Shown here one piece after another: positions 25,653 to 34,199 of a stretch of DNA of 64,000 nucleotides. A program made the position numbers and the translations under genes. The first letter of the stretch is position 1. Each line of letters begins with the position of its first letter. Below the pieces are notes generated by a model, which was given only the letters and a program-made list of their open reading frames with translations, made no database searches and had not been told where the DNA came from. The DNA comes from Arthrobacter sp. M2012083 (lineage in GTDB: Bacteria; Actinomycetota; Actinomycetes; Actinomycetales; Micrococcaceae). The stretch spans positions 1-64,000 of the forward strand of contig NZ_AKKK01000006.1 of the NCBI RefSeq assembly GCF_000281065.1, read 5' to 3'.

Positions 25653-26960
25653 ATGTCCACCTTTAGGTCACTCGGAATCCTCAATTACCGGATCTGGTTC
25701 TTCGGTGCGCTGATTTCCAACATCGGTACGTGGATGCAGCGTACGGCGCAGGACTGGTTGGTATTCGACCACCTGACAGCGCACGACGCCGGCGCCATGG
25801 GCGTTACTTTGGCACTCCAACTCGGGCCCCAGCTTTTCCTTGCTCCATGGGCGGGGTTACTGGCCGACCGATATAGCCGACGGAATCTGCTTCTCCTCAC
25901 CCTGGTGGCCATGGCCCTCCTCAGTACGGGGTTGGGCGTGCTGGTGCTGCTGGGCATCGCCGAACTTTGGCATGTCTACCTCTTTGCCTTGCTCCTGGGA
26001 ATCGTGACCGCCCTGGACGCTCCCGTCCGACAGACTTTCGTCTCCGAACTCGTCACCGACGATTACCTTCCCAACGCGGTGGCCCTCAACAGTGCCTCAT
26101 TCAATGTGGCCCGGATGATCGGGCCCGCGGTCTCAGGCGTGCTGACGGTGGTGGTAGGCCCCGGCTGGGTGTTCCTGATCAATACCGTGTCGTTCGTGGC
26201 AATGCTCTGGGCGCTCAAACTCATTCCCGCATCGTCGCTCCGCATCCAACCCAGGGCGGCGGCCGGTAAAGGGCGCATCCGGGAAGGACTGCGCTACGTC
26301 AGAAACAGGCCGGATATTCAGGTGGTCCTGGTGGCGATCTTTATTGTGGGCACTTTCGGACTCAACTTCCCCCTGTTCATCGCCGCGATGGTGGGGACCC
26401 AATTCGGCATGGACGCCGGCGCTTTCGGAGCGCTGAACTCGGTCATGGCCATCGGCTCGGTCACCGGTGCGCTGTTGGCTGCCCGACGCGGAAGGCCGCG
26501 TCTTAGGCTGATCTTCGGGGCCGCCGGCGGCTTCGGCGTTGCCAGCACCTTGGCCGCCCTGGCACCCAACGCTGTGTTGTTCGGGCTCGCCCTGGTTCCC
26601 TGCGGCTTGTTCGCACTGACCCTGATCACCAGCGCGAACGGCTACGTGCAATCCACCACCGAGGCTGTCATGCGAGGGCGGGTCATGTCCCTCTACATGG
26701 CCATTTTCATGGGCGGCACCCCCATTGGCGCACCGTTGGTAGGCTTGGTGGCCAACGTTGGTGGCCCTCGATGGGCGGTCGGCGTTGCAGCGGTTGCCGG
26801 CGTCAGCACCGCCGTCGTGGGTTTGCTGTGGATCATCCGCGCGAAACAGCTGCGGCTCCGCTTCGACCGCCGGGCCCGCGGACTCAAGCACTTCCGGGTG
26901 GAGTCGATGCTTTCGCGTCCAGACAACGACGACGACGGCGCAGGCCGGCAGGGCGGTTAA
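25653..26960 (+). CDS. MFS transporter (MFS_3/EntS-like)
   Basis: A 435-residue major facilitator with about 12 hydrophobic helices. The MFS_3 type is suggested by FRSLGILNYRIWFFGALISN, WMQRTAQDWLVF and the loop 2-3 motif GLLADRYSRRNLLL. The C-terminus is a basic cytosolic tail. The family exports siderophores, drugs or small metabolites; the substrate cannot be told from sequence, and no biosynthesis genes are near. The ATG overlaps no other gene. Convergent with serC over a 65-bp gap containing a short GC-rich repeat. Confidence 0.88.
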   Translation: MSTFRSLGILNYRIWFFGALISNIGTWMQRTAQDWLVFDHLTAHDAGAMGVTLALQLGPQLFLAPWAGLLADRYSRRNLLLLTLVAMALLSTGLGVLVLLGIAELWHVYLFALLLGIVTALDAPVRQTFVSELVTDDYLPNAVALNSASFNVARMIGPAVSGVLTVVVGPGWVFLINTVSFVAMLWALKLIPASSLRIQPRAAAGKGRIREGLRYVRNRPDIQVVLVAIFIVGTFGLNFPLFIAAMVGTQFGMDAGAFGALNSVMAIGSVTGALLAARRGRPRLRLIFGAAGGFGVASTLAALAPNAVLFGLALVPCGLFALTLITSANGYVQSTTEAVMRGRVMSLYMAIFMGGTPIGAPLVGLVANVGGPRWAVGVAAVAGVSTAVVGLLWIIRAKQLRLRFDRRARGLKHFRVESMLSRPDNDDDGAGRQGG

Positions 26961-27025
26961 GTCGCCTTAAACGGCGGCGGCGCCGTCCGGGAACTACCCG
27001 CACGACGCCGGCCAAGGCCATGGTG

Positions 27026-28156
27026 CTACTTCTTGAGTTCGCCCACGACGTAGTCGATGCTCGCGAGCAGCGCGGAAACATCGTCGGGCTCAATGGCGAC
27101 GAACGTGGCGATGCGCAGCTGGTTGCGGCCGAGCTTGCGGTACGGCTCGGTGTCCACAACACCGTTGGCGCGCAGGACCTTGGCAATGGCCGCGGCGTCA
27201 ATCGAGTCATCGAAGTCGATGGTGGCGATGACGTTGGAGCGGTCTTCGGCGTTGGCAACGAAGGGCGTTGCATACTCCGAGGCCTCGGCCCAGGAATAGA
27301 TACGGTTGGCGGAGTCTGCCGTGCGCTTGCTGGCGAAGTCCAGGCCGCCGTTGCGGTTGAGCCACTGCACCTGGGCGTCCAGGGTTACCAGGGTGGACAG
27401 CGAAGGGGTGTTGTAGGTCTGGTTCAGCTTGGAGTTGTCGATGGCGGTCTGCAGATCCAGGAAGTCCGGGATCCAGCGGCCGCTCGCCTTGACCCGTGCC
27501 GCACGTTCCAGGGCGGCGGGGGAGAAGAGGCCCAGCCAGAGGCCACCGTCGGAAGCGAAGTTCTTTTGCGGGGCGAAGTAGTAGACGTCCGACTCAGCGA
27601 CGTCTACGTCCAGCCCGCCGGCCGCTGAGGTGGCGTCCACCAGGACAAGGGAGCCTTCATCGGCACCTTGGACACGCTTGACGGGAGCGGCCACACCGGT
27701 TGACGTTTCATTCTGGGGCCAAGCGTAGACGTCCACCCCGGCTTCGGCCGCAGCCACGGGACGGGTGCCGGGTTCAGCCTTGATGATGGAGGAAGCATCC
27801 AGGAACGGTGCCTTGTTGGTGGCGGCAGCGAACTTTGAGCCGAACTCGCCGAACGAGAGGTGCTGGGCCTTCTTTTCAACCAGGCCAAACGCAGCCACGT
27901 CCCAGAACGCCGTTGAGCCGCCAACACCGAGGACAACCTCATAGCCTTCAGGGGCGCGGAAGAACTGGCTGAGTCCTTCGCGGACCGAACCCACAAGGTT
28001 CTTGACCGGAGCCTGACGGTGGGAAGTGCCGAGGATGGTGGTCGATGCGGCAGACAACGCTTCGATCTGTTCCGGGCGAACCTTGGACGGTCCAGCGCCG
28101 AAGCGTCCATCCTTGGGCAGCAGGTCGGCGGGAATGGTGATGCTGTTGTCGCTCAC
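27026..28156 (-). CDS. serC: Phosphoserine aminotransferase
   Basis: Second step of serine synthesis: 3-phosphohydroxypyruvate plus glutamate to phosphoserine; PLP enzyme of 376 residues. The PLP lysine is in YFAPQKNFASDGGLW; GAGPSKVRPEQ, GTSHRQAPVKN and VLGVGGSTAFWD are the N-terminal substrate and phosphate-binding blocks. It is the mycobacterial/actinobacterial type. The GTG at 28156 is chosen because GGAG lies 6 nt upstream; a TTG four codons earlier lacks one. Divergent from dtxR across a 293-bp region. Confidence 0.95.
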   Translation of the reverse strand: MSDNSITIPADLLPKDGRFGAGPSKVRPEQIEALSAASTTILGTSHRQAPVKNLVGSVREGLSQFFRAPEGYEVVLGVGGSTAFWDVAAFGLVEKKAQHLSFGEFGSKFAAATNKAPFLDASSIIKAEPGTRPVAAAEAGVDVYAWPQNETSTGVAAPVKRVQGADEGSLVLVDATSAAGGLDVDVAESDVYYFAPQKNFASDGGLWLGLFSPAALERAARVKASGRWIPDFLDLQTAIDNSKLNQTYNTPSLSTLVTLDAQVQWLNRNGGLDFASKRTADSANRIYSWAEASEYATPFVANAEDRSNVIATIDFDDSIDAAAIAKVLRANGVVDTEPYRKLGRNQLRIATFVAIEPDDVSALLASIDYVVGELKK

Positions 28157-28309
28157 GTAGGGCTCCAATGGGTATCGGCTAGAGATGGGTCGTGGCAGGG
28201 GGCATCAGCTGCCCCTTCGACACCCCAATTCTGCCTGACCCGGCCCGGGCGCAGGAACCTGCGGCCGTCATAGTCCGCCACGTGGAATGCAAACGAACAA
28301 GATGCGACC

Positions 28310-28343
28310 GGAATTATCCAGAGTAATTCCAAATAAGCTAGGC
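28310..28343 (+). promoter_or_regulatory. 21-bp operator-like palindrome and -10 upstream of dtxR
   Basis: GGAATTA-N7-TAATTCC (28310-28330) is a perfect inverted repeat. TAAGCT (28334-28339) or TAGGCT (28338-28343) just downstream could be a plus-strand -10, so the palindrome would cover the -35. The remainder of 28157-28449 shows no other clear motif. Confidence 0.5.
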
Positions 28344-28449
28344 TGGTGGTTGGCGTTCATGGGGCGGCGGTGCACACCGTCCGCCCTTGCTGGGGACGCG
28401 GTACGGTGGAGATTACGCAAGGAACTGCGTTCGAGGAGAGCTGAGCTGG

Positions 28450-29145
28450 ATGACGGATCTGATCGATACCACTGAGATGTATCTTCGGACCATTTTGGAG
28501 CTTGAAGAAGAAAACATTGTGGCTCTCCGGGCCCGCATTGCCGAGCGTTTGCGCCACTCCGGACCCACTGTTTCCCAGACCATCGGACGCATGGAGCGCG
28601 ACGGCCTGGTGATTGTGTCCAACGACCGCCACCTGGAACTCACCGAAGTGGGCCGTAAGCGCGCCACAGAGGTCATGCGCAAGCACCGTCTTGCGGAGCG
28701 CCTGCTGGCCGACGTCATCGGCCTGGACTGGGCCTATGTGCACGATGAAGCGTGTCGCTGGGAGCATGTCATGAGTGAGCGGGTGGAGCGTCGGCTATAC
28801 GAACTCCTGGAGCACCCCACGGAATCTCCCTACGGCAACCCTATTCCGGGACTTGAAGCGCTCGGTGGCCTGGCCAGCCAGCCCTTCCCCCGGCTTGATG
28901 TCAACCTGCTGCAGGCCATGGACGGCTACGCTACCGATTCCCGCGTAGTTGTCAGCCGCCTCGCGGAGCCCATCCAGGTGGAGCCAGAGCTCCTTACCCA
29001 GTTGGACGAAGGCGGAATCCGACCGGGCGCCAGCGTCTCACTGGAACGCGTCGGCGAGTACATCTCGGTCCGTGTCCCCGGTATCGAAGGCGCCTTGGAG
29101 CTACCTCCCGAAGTTGCTGCGCACGTCTTCGTCTCACTCAGCTGA
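28450..29145 (+). CDS. ideR: Iron-dependent repressor, DtxR/IdeR
   Basis: A 231-residue metalloregulator that binds DNA when loaded with Fe(II). The numbering of metal ligands is identical to Corynebacterium DtxR: Met10, Cys102, Glu105, His106 (site 2) and His79, Glu83, His98 (ancillary site). The HTH is SGPTVSQTIGRMERDGLV, and the C-terminal SH3-like FeoA domain (about 150-231) is present, so it is the full-length IdeR/DtxR type and not the short MntR type. GAGGAGAG precedes the ATG. It should repress the siderophore reductase at 6 kb through its iron box. Confidence 0.93.
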   Translation: MTDLIDTTEMYLRTILELEEENIVALRARIAERLRHSGPTVSQTIGRMERDGLVIVSNDRHLELTEVGRKRATEVMRKHRLAERLLADVIGLDWAYVHDEACRWEHVMSERVERRLYELLEHPTESPYGNPIPGLEALGGLASQPFPRLDVNLLQAMDGYATDSRVVVSRLAEPIQVEPELLTQLDEGGIRPGASVSLERVGEYISVRVPGIEGALELPPEVAAHVFVSLS

Positions 29146-29293
29146 CCGGCGCCGGGCCGGCACAGTGTCAAACCTCACTTTTTCGCCTTCAGCGCGCGTG
29201 TGACCTGCGGTTTTTTGGAATTGATGATATGGGGCTGCTGCGCTCAGCCCGTTCCTGTTGATAACGAATTTATTACCGACGGGCTTAATCCCC

Positions 29294-29299
29294 TATAGT
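29294..29299 (+). promoter_or_regulatory. Candidate -10 for the first riboswitch transcript
   Basis: TATAGT lies about 37 nt before the aptamer, with an AT-rich TTATTA 18 nt further upstream. The start would fall near 29306. The 29146-29290 stretch upstream holds no gene. Confidence 0.45.
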
Positions 29300-29335
29300 T
29301 ATCTACTAGCGCTGATACCAAAGCGTTACCTGATC

Positions 29336-29556
29336 CGGAGCCGAGCTCTGCCAGCGGATCAGGTGTGTCACCCACCACTGGCAGAGGCGGGGGAACCACA
29401 AGCGGCTGTCTAAAGAAGCAGCCTTGGGGTGAAGTCCGCAGCAGAAGTGCCCACGTATGCAAGTCCCTCTTGGGATACCTGTGTGCCGTGAGCGCCTCGT
29501 GCGGACCGGGTCTTTGTACTCTCTGACCCGAATCCGACAGCTAACTTCGCAGGCTT
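29336..29556 (+). ncRNA. ydaO/yuaA-type cyclic di-AMP riboswitch 1
   Basis: Carries the three conserved blocks of the c-di-AMP aptamer in order: GGCGGGGGAACCAC (29387-29399 region), CTTGGGGTGAAGTC (about 29423-29436) and ACCCGAATCCGACAGCTAAC (29527-29546) followed by TTCGCAGGC. GCTCTGCCAG pairs with CTGGCAGAG to form an internal stem. It ends about 18 nt before the TTG start of the M23 peptidase, leaving no room for a terminator, so ribosome-site control is likely. In the known family c-di-AMP turns expression off. Confidence 0.92.
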
Positions 29557-29574
29557 TTGAGAGAGGAACAGAGT

Positions 29575-30411
29575 TTGACATCGCAGAACGTCAGGGGCCG
29601 CCGCCGTGCGTCCGGCCCCGCTGCTGAGCTGCGGCCAGCCACCGTCGTAACGGAGATCCGGCCTCGCGACACCGAGCGTCAGGTGCGCCGCCGTAAGAGC
29701 CCGTTGCGCCAGGTTGCCGACTTCGCCGCTGCCAGCGGCGTCGGGCAGAAGGCCGGTGTTGCGCTAGCCGCCACCGGACTCGCACTGACTGTCGGCCTGC
29801 CTGCCACGAGTCCCGTCATGGCCACGTCGGAATCAGGCCAGAGTGAGTCTGCCCTTGCCGTTGCCGCACCCGCAGGCAGCCAGCCCGAGGTTTCCGCTGC
29901 CGCATCAGCCAAGATCGACTTCAGCCGCGCCGCCGTCGCTACTGCTGCCGACCCGGATGGGAAGCTGAAGCAGTTGCTCAGCGCCCAGTCGGCTGACAGC
30001 ATCCAGCGGGCCTCGTCCGTTGGCAGCATGGCCAGCCCCCTTGACACGCTTACCACGGCATCCCCCTTTGGCTACCGCATCAGCCCCCTCACGGGTGGCG
30101 CCGGTGATTTCCACCGTGGACAGGACTTCGTTGCCCAGTGCGGCACGGCTGTGCATGCCGCAGCCGCCGGCAAGGTCACTTTCGCCGGATGGCATGAGTA
30201 CGGCGGAGGCAACCGCGTGGTCGTTGACCACGGTAACGGCCTCGAGACCACGTACAACCACCTGTCGTCCTTTACCGTCCAGGTGGGACAGACCGTCAAC
30301 CGTGGCGACACCGTTGCCCTCAGCGGCACTACGGGTGCTTCCACTGGCTGCCACCTCCACTTTGAGGTCCAGGTCAACGGTGAAGTGGTAGACCCCATGG
30401 GCTGGCTCTAA
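29575..30411 (+). CDS. Exported M23-family (LytM) peptidase
   Basis: A 278-residue cell-wall endopeptidase. A long basic N-terminus (about 1-56) precedes a hydrophobic export segment (GVALAATGLALTVGLPA), then an Ala/Ser-rich linker and the LytM domain with Zn ligands His180 and Asp184 (HRGQD), His229 region and the HLHFE motif (His260/His262). All catalytic residues are present. TTG start with AGAGGA 7 nt upstream, immediately after the riboswitch. Cyclic di-AMP reports turgor and wall stress in actinobacteria and firmicutes, so the hydrolase is probably lowered when it is high. Confidence 0.92.
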   Translation: MTSQNVRGRRRASGPAAELRPATVVTEIRPRDTERQVRRRKSPLRQVADFAAASGVGQKAGVALAATGLALTVGLPATSPVMATSESGQSESALAVAAPAGSQPEVSAAASAKIDFSRAAVATAADPDGKLKQLLSAQSADSIQRASSVGSMASPLDTLTTASPFGYRISPLTGGAGDFHRGQDFVAQCGTAVHAAAAGKVTFAGWHEYGGGNRVVVDHGNGLETTYNHLSSFTVQVGQTVNRGDTVALSGTTGASTGCHLHFEVQVNGEVVDPMGWL

Positions 30412-30532
30412 CCATTTGATGGTTGCCTCTCGCATCGGCCAGACACCCCGTGACCTGAATGTGACATTCGCGTTCAACTGTTGTAGCGTACAGAGCGCAT
30501 CGGCTTTTTAGGGGGCCGATGCACTTGAGTGG

Positions 30533-30706
30533 ATTGCCTAGCTCTGCCACCGCTCAAGGTCCGTTCGCATAAATCGTCTGGCAGGGGCGGGGGAACCACT
30601 TCTGGTCTTCGAAAGAAGGCCTTGGGGTTAAGTCGCAAAAGCTTCCTTGGAAGCAGCGCGGCCGGATGACTCCCATCCGAATCCGACAGCTCACCTCGCA
30701 GGCATT
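30533..30706 (+). ncRNA. ydaO/yuaA-type cyclic di-AMP riboswitch 2
   Basis: A second aptamer with the same blocks: GGCGGGGGAACCAC (30586-30599), CTTGGGGTTAAGTC (30621-30634) and ATCCGAATCCGACAGCTCAC (30675-30694) followed by CTCGCAGGC. TGCCT (30535-30539) can pair with AGGCA (30700-30704) as P1. An 8-bp hairpin (GCATCGGC/GCCGATGC, 30496-30521) lies just upstream. The GGGAGAGG ribosome site begins 3 nt after P1, so aptamer folding could directly affect translation. Confidence 0.92.
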
Positions 30707-30722
30707 GGGAGAGGCTACCTAC

Positions 30723-31466
30723 GTGTCATCACGCACTACCCCTGCGCGCCATCGCGCCCAAACGGTTCGCACGAACCCGTTGAACACTCTTTCCCAGGCT
30801 GTTTCCTCCAACGCGGGGACCGTGGGCCGTCAGGCCGCCGTCCTTGCAGCAGCCTCAGGCCTCGTCCTTACCGTCGGCTTGCCGGCGCAAGCAGCAGACA
30901 CCGACGTTTCTAAGTCGGAAGCCTCCAGCACCCAGCAGCTGGTTGTTACCGCCGTGGTTACCGCCGAACCCACAGCAACTCTTTCCTTCGAGAGCCCCAC
31001 CGTGGCCACCCAGGAAGCCCCCAAGGTAGTTCAGCGCGCAGCGCAGGTTACCGAGCGCGCAGAGTCCACCACTGAGGAAACAGCGGAAGCAGTTACGGCA
31101 AAGTCCTCCGAGGCCAAGGATCCGGCCTCCAGTGCAGCTGCCTCCGGTCTCGCCGCCATTGCGTACACCGGAATCGGCTCTCCCTACGTTTGGGGCGGAA
31201 CCACACCCAACGGTTGGGATTGCTCCGGCTTCACCCAGTGGGTCTACGCACAGGCCGGAATCAGCATCCCCCGCGTTAACGCCTGGACGGCCATGACGCC
31301 CACCAGCACTCCTGCTCCCGGCGACCTCGTCATGCAGAACGGCGGAGCCCACGTGGGCATCTACGTTGGCAACGGCATGATGATCAGCGCCTTGAACCCC
31401 GGCCAGGGAACGCTCCTGCACTCCGTAGCGTCCACCGGCACCTCCTCGTTCTACACCCTCCGCTAA
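30723..31466 (+). CDS. Exported NlpC/P60 peptidase
   Basis: A 247-residue peptidoglycan endopeptidase. Basic N-terminus, a hydrophobic export segment at about 38-57 (AAVLAAASGLVLTVGLPAQA), an Ala/Glu/Thr-rich linker (about 60-140) and a C-terminal NlpC/P60 domain with catalytic Cys167 (GWDCSGFTQWVYAQ), His210 (GGAHVGIYVGNG) and a third polar position near Asn223. GTG start with GGGAGAGG 8 nt upstream. It has its own c-di-AMP riboswitch, separate from that of the M23 gene, so both enzymes are tuned by the same messenger but from different transcripts or promoters. Confidence 0.92.
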   Translation: MSSRTTPARHRAQTVRTNPLNTLSQAVSSNAGTVGRQAAVLAAASGLVLTVGLPAQAADTDVSKSEASSTQQLVVTAVVTAEPTATLSFESPTVATQEAPKVVQRAAQVTERAESTTEETAEAVTAKSSEAKDPASSAAASGLAAIAYTGIGSPYVWGGTTPNGWDCSGFTQWVYAQAGISIPRVNAWTAMTPTSTPAPGDLVMQNGGAHVGIYVGNGMMISALNPGQGTLLHSVASTGTSSFYTLR

Positions 31467-31560
31467 AAATCCAGTTCGGGGTCGGCCGCATGCCCCACAT
31501 GCTGGCCAACCCACTACCCGCCTGCACCCCAACTGCACGCGGATACGAAAAGAGAAAATC

Positions 31561-32358
31561 ATGACCAGTGCAAACAAGGTTGCACGGCACCGCGCTGAGG
31601 CCCCCAAGACCAGCTCGCTTGCCGTCATCGCCAAGGCCGTCAGCAACAACGCCGGTGGCGTTGGCCGCCAGGCAGCAGTTATTGCCGCAGCTTCAGGCCT
31701 GGTCCTGACCAGTGGCATCGCCGCCAACGCTGCCGATACCAATGTGGATCGCGAATCGACGTCTACGTCCGCCCTTGACGTGAAGTCGGTAGTTCAGGCC
31801 ACCATCGCTGCGGACTCCACTGTGGCCATCTCCTACGAGCGCCCCGTGGTTACCACGGTGGAAGCCCCGGCCCCCGTGGTAGTCGAGGAAGCTCCGGCCA
31901 AGGTTGAAGCAAAGGTCGAAACCAACGAGGCAAGCGCGGCTACCGCCAACGCCGCTCCGGCAGCCACCGCAACCGTTGCCGTCAGCAACGCGACGCCCGC
32001 TCCGGCAGCCCCAGCCGCATCCAGCGGCCTCGGTGCGGCAATCGCTGCCGCGGCTTACGCCCAGCTCGGCGTCACGCAGGACTGCACCATGCTGGTGACC
32101 AACTCCTTGGCTGCCGTGGGTATCAACTTCCACGACTGGCCCGCTGGCTACCTCTCCCTGGGCCGCACTGTGAGTGCTGCTGAAGCCCAGCCTGGTGACC
32201 TCGCCTACTACGCCAACGGCGGTTTGGCTGGACAGGCCCACATCGCTGTATACGTCGGCAACGGCCAGGCAGTTCACGGTGGATGGAACGGATCCACCAC
32301 GGCACTGTTCAGCGCAAACGTCGGCTCCGGCCCGGTCTTCATCCGCGTCAACGGCTGA
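31561..32358 (+). CDS. Exported NlpC/P60-like protein
   Basis: A 265-residue secreted protein whose first 60 residues (GGVGRQAAVIAAASGLVLTS) closely match those of the preceding gene, showing recent duplication of the export module. A long Ala/Pro/Glu/Val linker (about 60-155) is followed by a divergent NlpC/P60 domain: Cys175 (QDCTMLVTNSL) and His227 (GQAHIAVYVGNG) fit the Cys-His pair, but the usual DCSG motif is DCTM. It may be a peptidase or only a wall-binding relative. No riboswitch precedes it; it lies 94 bp after the NlpC/P60 gene and may be read from its transcript. A strong terminator follows. Confidence 0.88.
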   Translation: MTSANKVARHRAEAPKTSSLAVIAKAVSNNAGGVGRQAAVIAAASGLVLTSGIAANAADTNVDRESTSTSALDVKSVVQATIAADSTVAISYERPVVTTVEAPAPVVVEEAPAKVEAKVETNEASAATANAAPAATATVAVSNATPAPAAPAASSGLGAAIAAAAYAQLGVTQDCTMLVTNSLAAVGINFHDWPAGYLSLGRTVSAAEAQPGDLAYYANGGLAGQAHIAVYVGNGQAVHGGWNGSTTALFSANVGSGPVFIRVNG

Positions 32359-32372
32359 TCCACAACGCAAAA

Positions 32373-32412
32373 GAACACCCCGCAGGCTTCGGCCGGCGGG
32401 GTGTTCTGCTTT
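32373..32412 (+). terminator. Intrinsic terminator after the hydrolase cluster
   Basis: An 11-bp stem GAACACCCCGC/GCGGGGTGTTC with an inner GGC-TTCG-GCC tetraloop stem, followed by TGCTTTAA. Confidence 0.85.
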
Positions 32413-32746
32413 AACCGTTGCCGATTTTCGGGGTGCCTGCAGTGACGGGCGTACGACCACCACCCAGTTTGGTTTGGAGAGGCGCCGGACACGCGGCAAA
32501 CCAGGTGTGTCGGACCGGATCTGCCCCTCAATGTAGGTGATGGCAGCACACCCGGCGCCCCGCGCTGCACGTCACGCACCCTTAACCACGCATGAACTCT
32601 TGCCGACACCGCGCACAAAACGACAGAAAAATTCGTTGATACGGCATATAAGTGCTTACCCTTATGTTGTCGATCCACAGCCCGTACATGCAGAGGGCAG
32701 CCGGCCCTCGTGCCCCTGACGGGTGCGGCCGTGAAGAGGTACGTGC
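32413..32746 (+). other. Intergenic region without a gene
   Basis: The AT-richer stretch around 32620-32660 carries TTGATA and, 15 nt later, TACCCT, a possible promoter for the HNH gene. A short repeat (GAGGGCAGCCGGCCCTC) lies near 32692-32708. No tRNA, coding signal or repeat family is apparent. Confidence 0.4.
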
Positions 32747-33247
32747 ATGCGCACACTCGTTCTGAATGCTGGATATGAACCGCTGGCGGTAATAACATTC
32801 CGCCGGGCGCTGGTCCTTGTGTTGACGGGGAAAGCTAGCGTAGTGGCCGAAGGCGACGAGCCTGTCGTCGGGCCACAGGAAGTTCTCGGACGTCCATCCG
32901 TGATCCTCCTCAACCGCTACATCCGTCCCCGGTACAACAGGATTACCGCCGTGAGTCGCCGCGGGGTACTGCGCCGCGACGGCCATCGCTGCGCCTACTG
33001 CGGGAAAACAGCCCACACCATAGACCACGTCCACCCCAAGTCCAGGGGCGGCGCGGATTCCTGGGAAAACCTGGTTGCGGCGTGCTTGAAGTGCAATAAC
33101 GCCAAGAGCGACCACACGCTGGCAGAGATGGGTTGGAAACTCCGTTTCAAGCCCGGCGTGCCCCAGGGAACCATGTGGCAAATTAAGGAACTCGAGAAAC
33201 CTGCGCCGGACTGGGACCCGTTCCTGTTGCCGGAATCCGCTGCCTGA
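32747..33247 (+). CDS. HNH endonuclease
   Basis: A 166-residue protein of the stand-alone HNH type common in actinobacteria and cyanobacteria. Zn cysteines are Cys82/Cys85 (CAYCGK) and Cys113/Cys116 (CLKCNN), and the catalytic ββα core is TIDHVHPKSRGGADSWENLV (Asp93-His94, Asn108) and NAK. The conserved N-terminus MRTLVLNAGYEPLAVITFRR is typical. It is probably a DNA nuclease, but its cellular role is not established; no restriction or toxin partner is near. GAAGAGGT lies 8 nt before the ATG. Confidence 0.92.
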   Translation: MRTLVLNAGYEPLAVITFRRALVLVLTGKASVVAEGDEPVVGPQEVLGRPSVILLNRYIRPRYNRITAVSRRGVLRRDGHRCAYCGKTAHTIDHVHPKSRGGADSWENLVAACLKCNNAKSDHTLAEMGWKLRFKPGVPQGTMWQIKELEKPAPDWDPFLLPESAA

Positions 33248-33278
33248 TCGATTTCTGCCGGTCTCCAGTCGTCCCGGG

Positions 33279-33284
33279 TAATCT
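33279..33284 (+). promoter_or_regulatory. mobA -10 element (leaderless)
   Basis: TAATCT ends exactly 6 nt before the ATG of the MobA gene, and no Shine-Dalgarno is present; the transcript should begin at the start codon. Confidence 0.55.
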
Positions 33285-33290
33285 GGGCGA

Positions 33291-34199
33291 ATGGAGTTCA
33301 ATGCCGTGATTCTGGCGGGTGGCCGGGCCACCCGCCTCGGTGGGGTGCCCAAGCCATCGTTGACGTACGACGGCGAAACCCTCCTTTCGCATGCCCTGCA
33401 GGCGGCCCGGGGTGCTTCAGGCGTGGTTGTGGTGGGGCCGGACGTTCCAGGTGGTTCGGAAAGCACGCACTTACCAGTGGGCGTTCTGCGGGCACGGGAA
33501 GAGCCGGTGTTCGCCGGGCCCGCTGCGGCGATCGCGGCCGGCATGGCAGCACTGAAGAAGAGCAGTCCAAGCACACCGTGGACGTTGGTGCTGGCATGCG
33601 ATATGCCGCACGCTTACCGGGGTGTGGACCTTCTTTGGGCCGCACTCGCATCCAGACCATACGTGGAAGGAGCCATGGCTGTCTCTCCTGATGGACGGAA
33701 GCAGCCACTCCTGGGTGCCTATAGTACAGCTGCGTTGGAAAGGGAAGTTGCCCTGGCTTCCGAGGGCTCGGGGTTAACGAACTCTTCAGTGTTCCGCCTG
33801 CTTGCTAGGCTGAACGTGCTGGACGTAGACGTCCCCGCGGGGTCCACGGATGACGTGGATACATGGGAGGACGCCGCGGCTTTGGGCATTGACTACGAGT
33901 TGGAGGCGGACGTGAAGAGCCAGGAAGAGACGCTCGAGGAATGGTGCCGCACACTGCTGCAGGCTTTCGAGCTTGAGGGCGTGGAAGTGGACGTCAACGA
34001 GGTACTCGCGGTCGCTGGGGTGGCAGCACATTCAGTGGTGCGCCCCGCCGCGCCCCTGACGACGTTCATTGCCGGATACGCGGCAGGCATGGCCCGCGGG
34101 ATCGGTCAGGCCAGCGATGACGCGTCCATGAACGCTGCCTTGGAACTGGCCCGCAAAGTAGCCAAGGAGTACTCGGAGTCCGGGACTGACCCGGAATGA
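33291..34199 (+). CDS. mobA: MobA-like molybdenum cofactor guanylyltransferase with C-terminal DUF6457 domain
   Basis: A 302-residue fusion. Residues 1-200 are a MobA-type NTP transferase that would attach GMP to molybdopterin: the nucleotide loop LAGGRATRLGGVPKP (about 7-21), VLACDMPH, and PLLGAYS. Residues about 205-300 (EETLEEWCRTLLQAFELEGV onward) form a helical domain matching DUF6457, which is often attached to actinobacterial MobA proteins. It overlaps moeA by 4 bp (ATGA), indicating translational coupling. The product is needed for the bis-MGD cofactor of the oxidoreductase encoded two genes on. Confidence 0.9.
   Translation: MEFNAVILAGGRATRLGGVPKPSLTYDGETLLSHALQAARGASGVVVVGPDVPGGSESTHLPVGVLRAREEPVFAGPAAAIAAGMAALKKSSPSTPWTLVLACDMPHAYRGVDLLWAALASRPYVEGAMAVSPDGRKQPLLGAYSTAALEREVALASEGSGLTNSSVFRLLARLNVLDVDVPAGSTDDVDTWEDAAALGIDYELEADVKSQEETLEEWCRTLLQAFELEGVEVDVNEVLAVAGVAAHSVVRPAAPLTTFIAGYAAGMARGIGQASDDASMNAALELARKVAKEYSESGTDPE

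Noticed and set aside
28331..28349. Iron-box-like sequence near ideR
   Set aside because: Only about 10 of 19 positions match the consensus; the clear feature there is the different palindrome.
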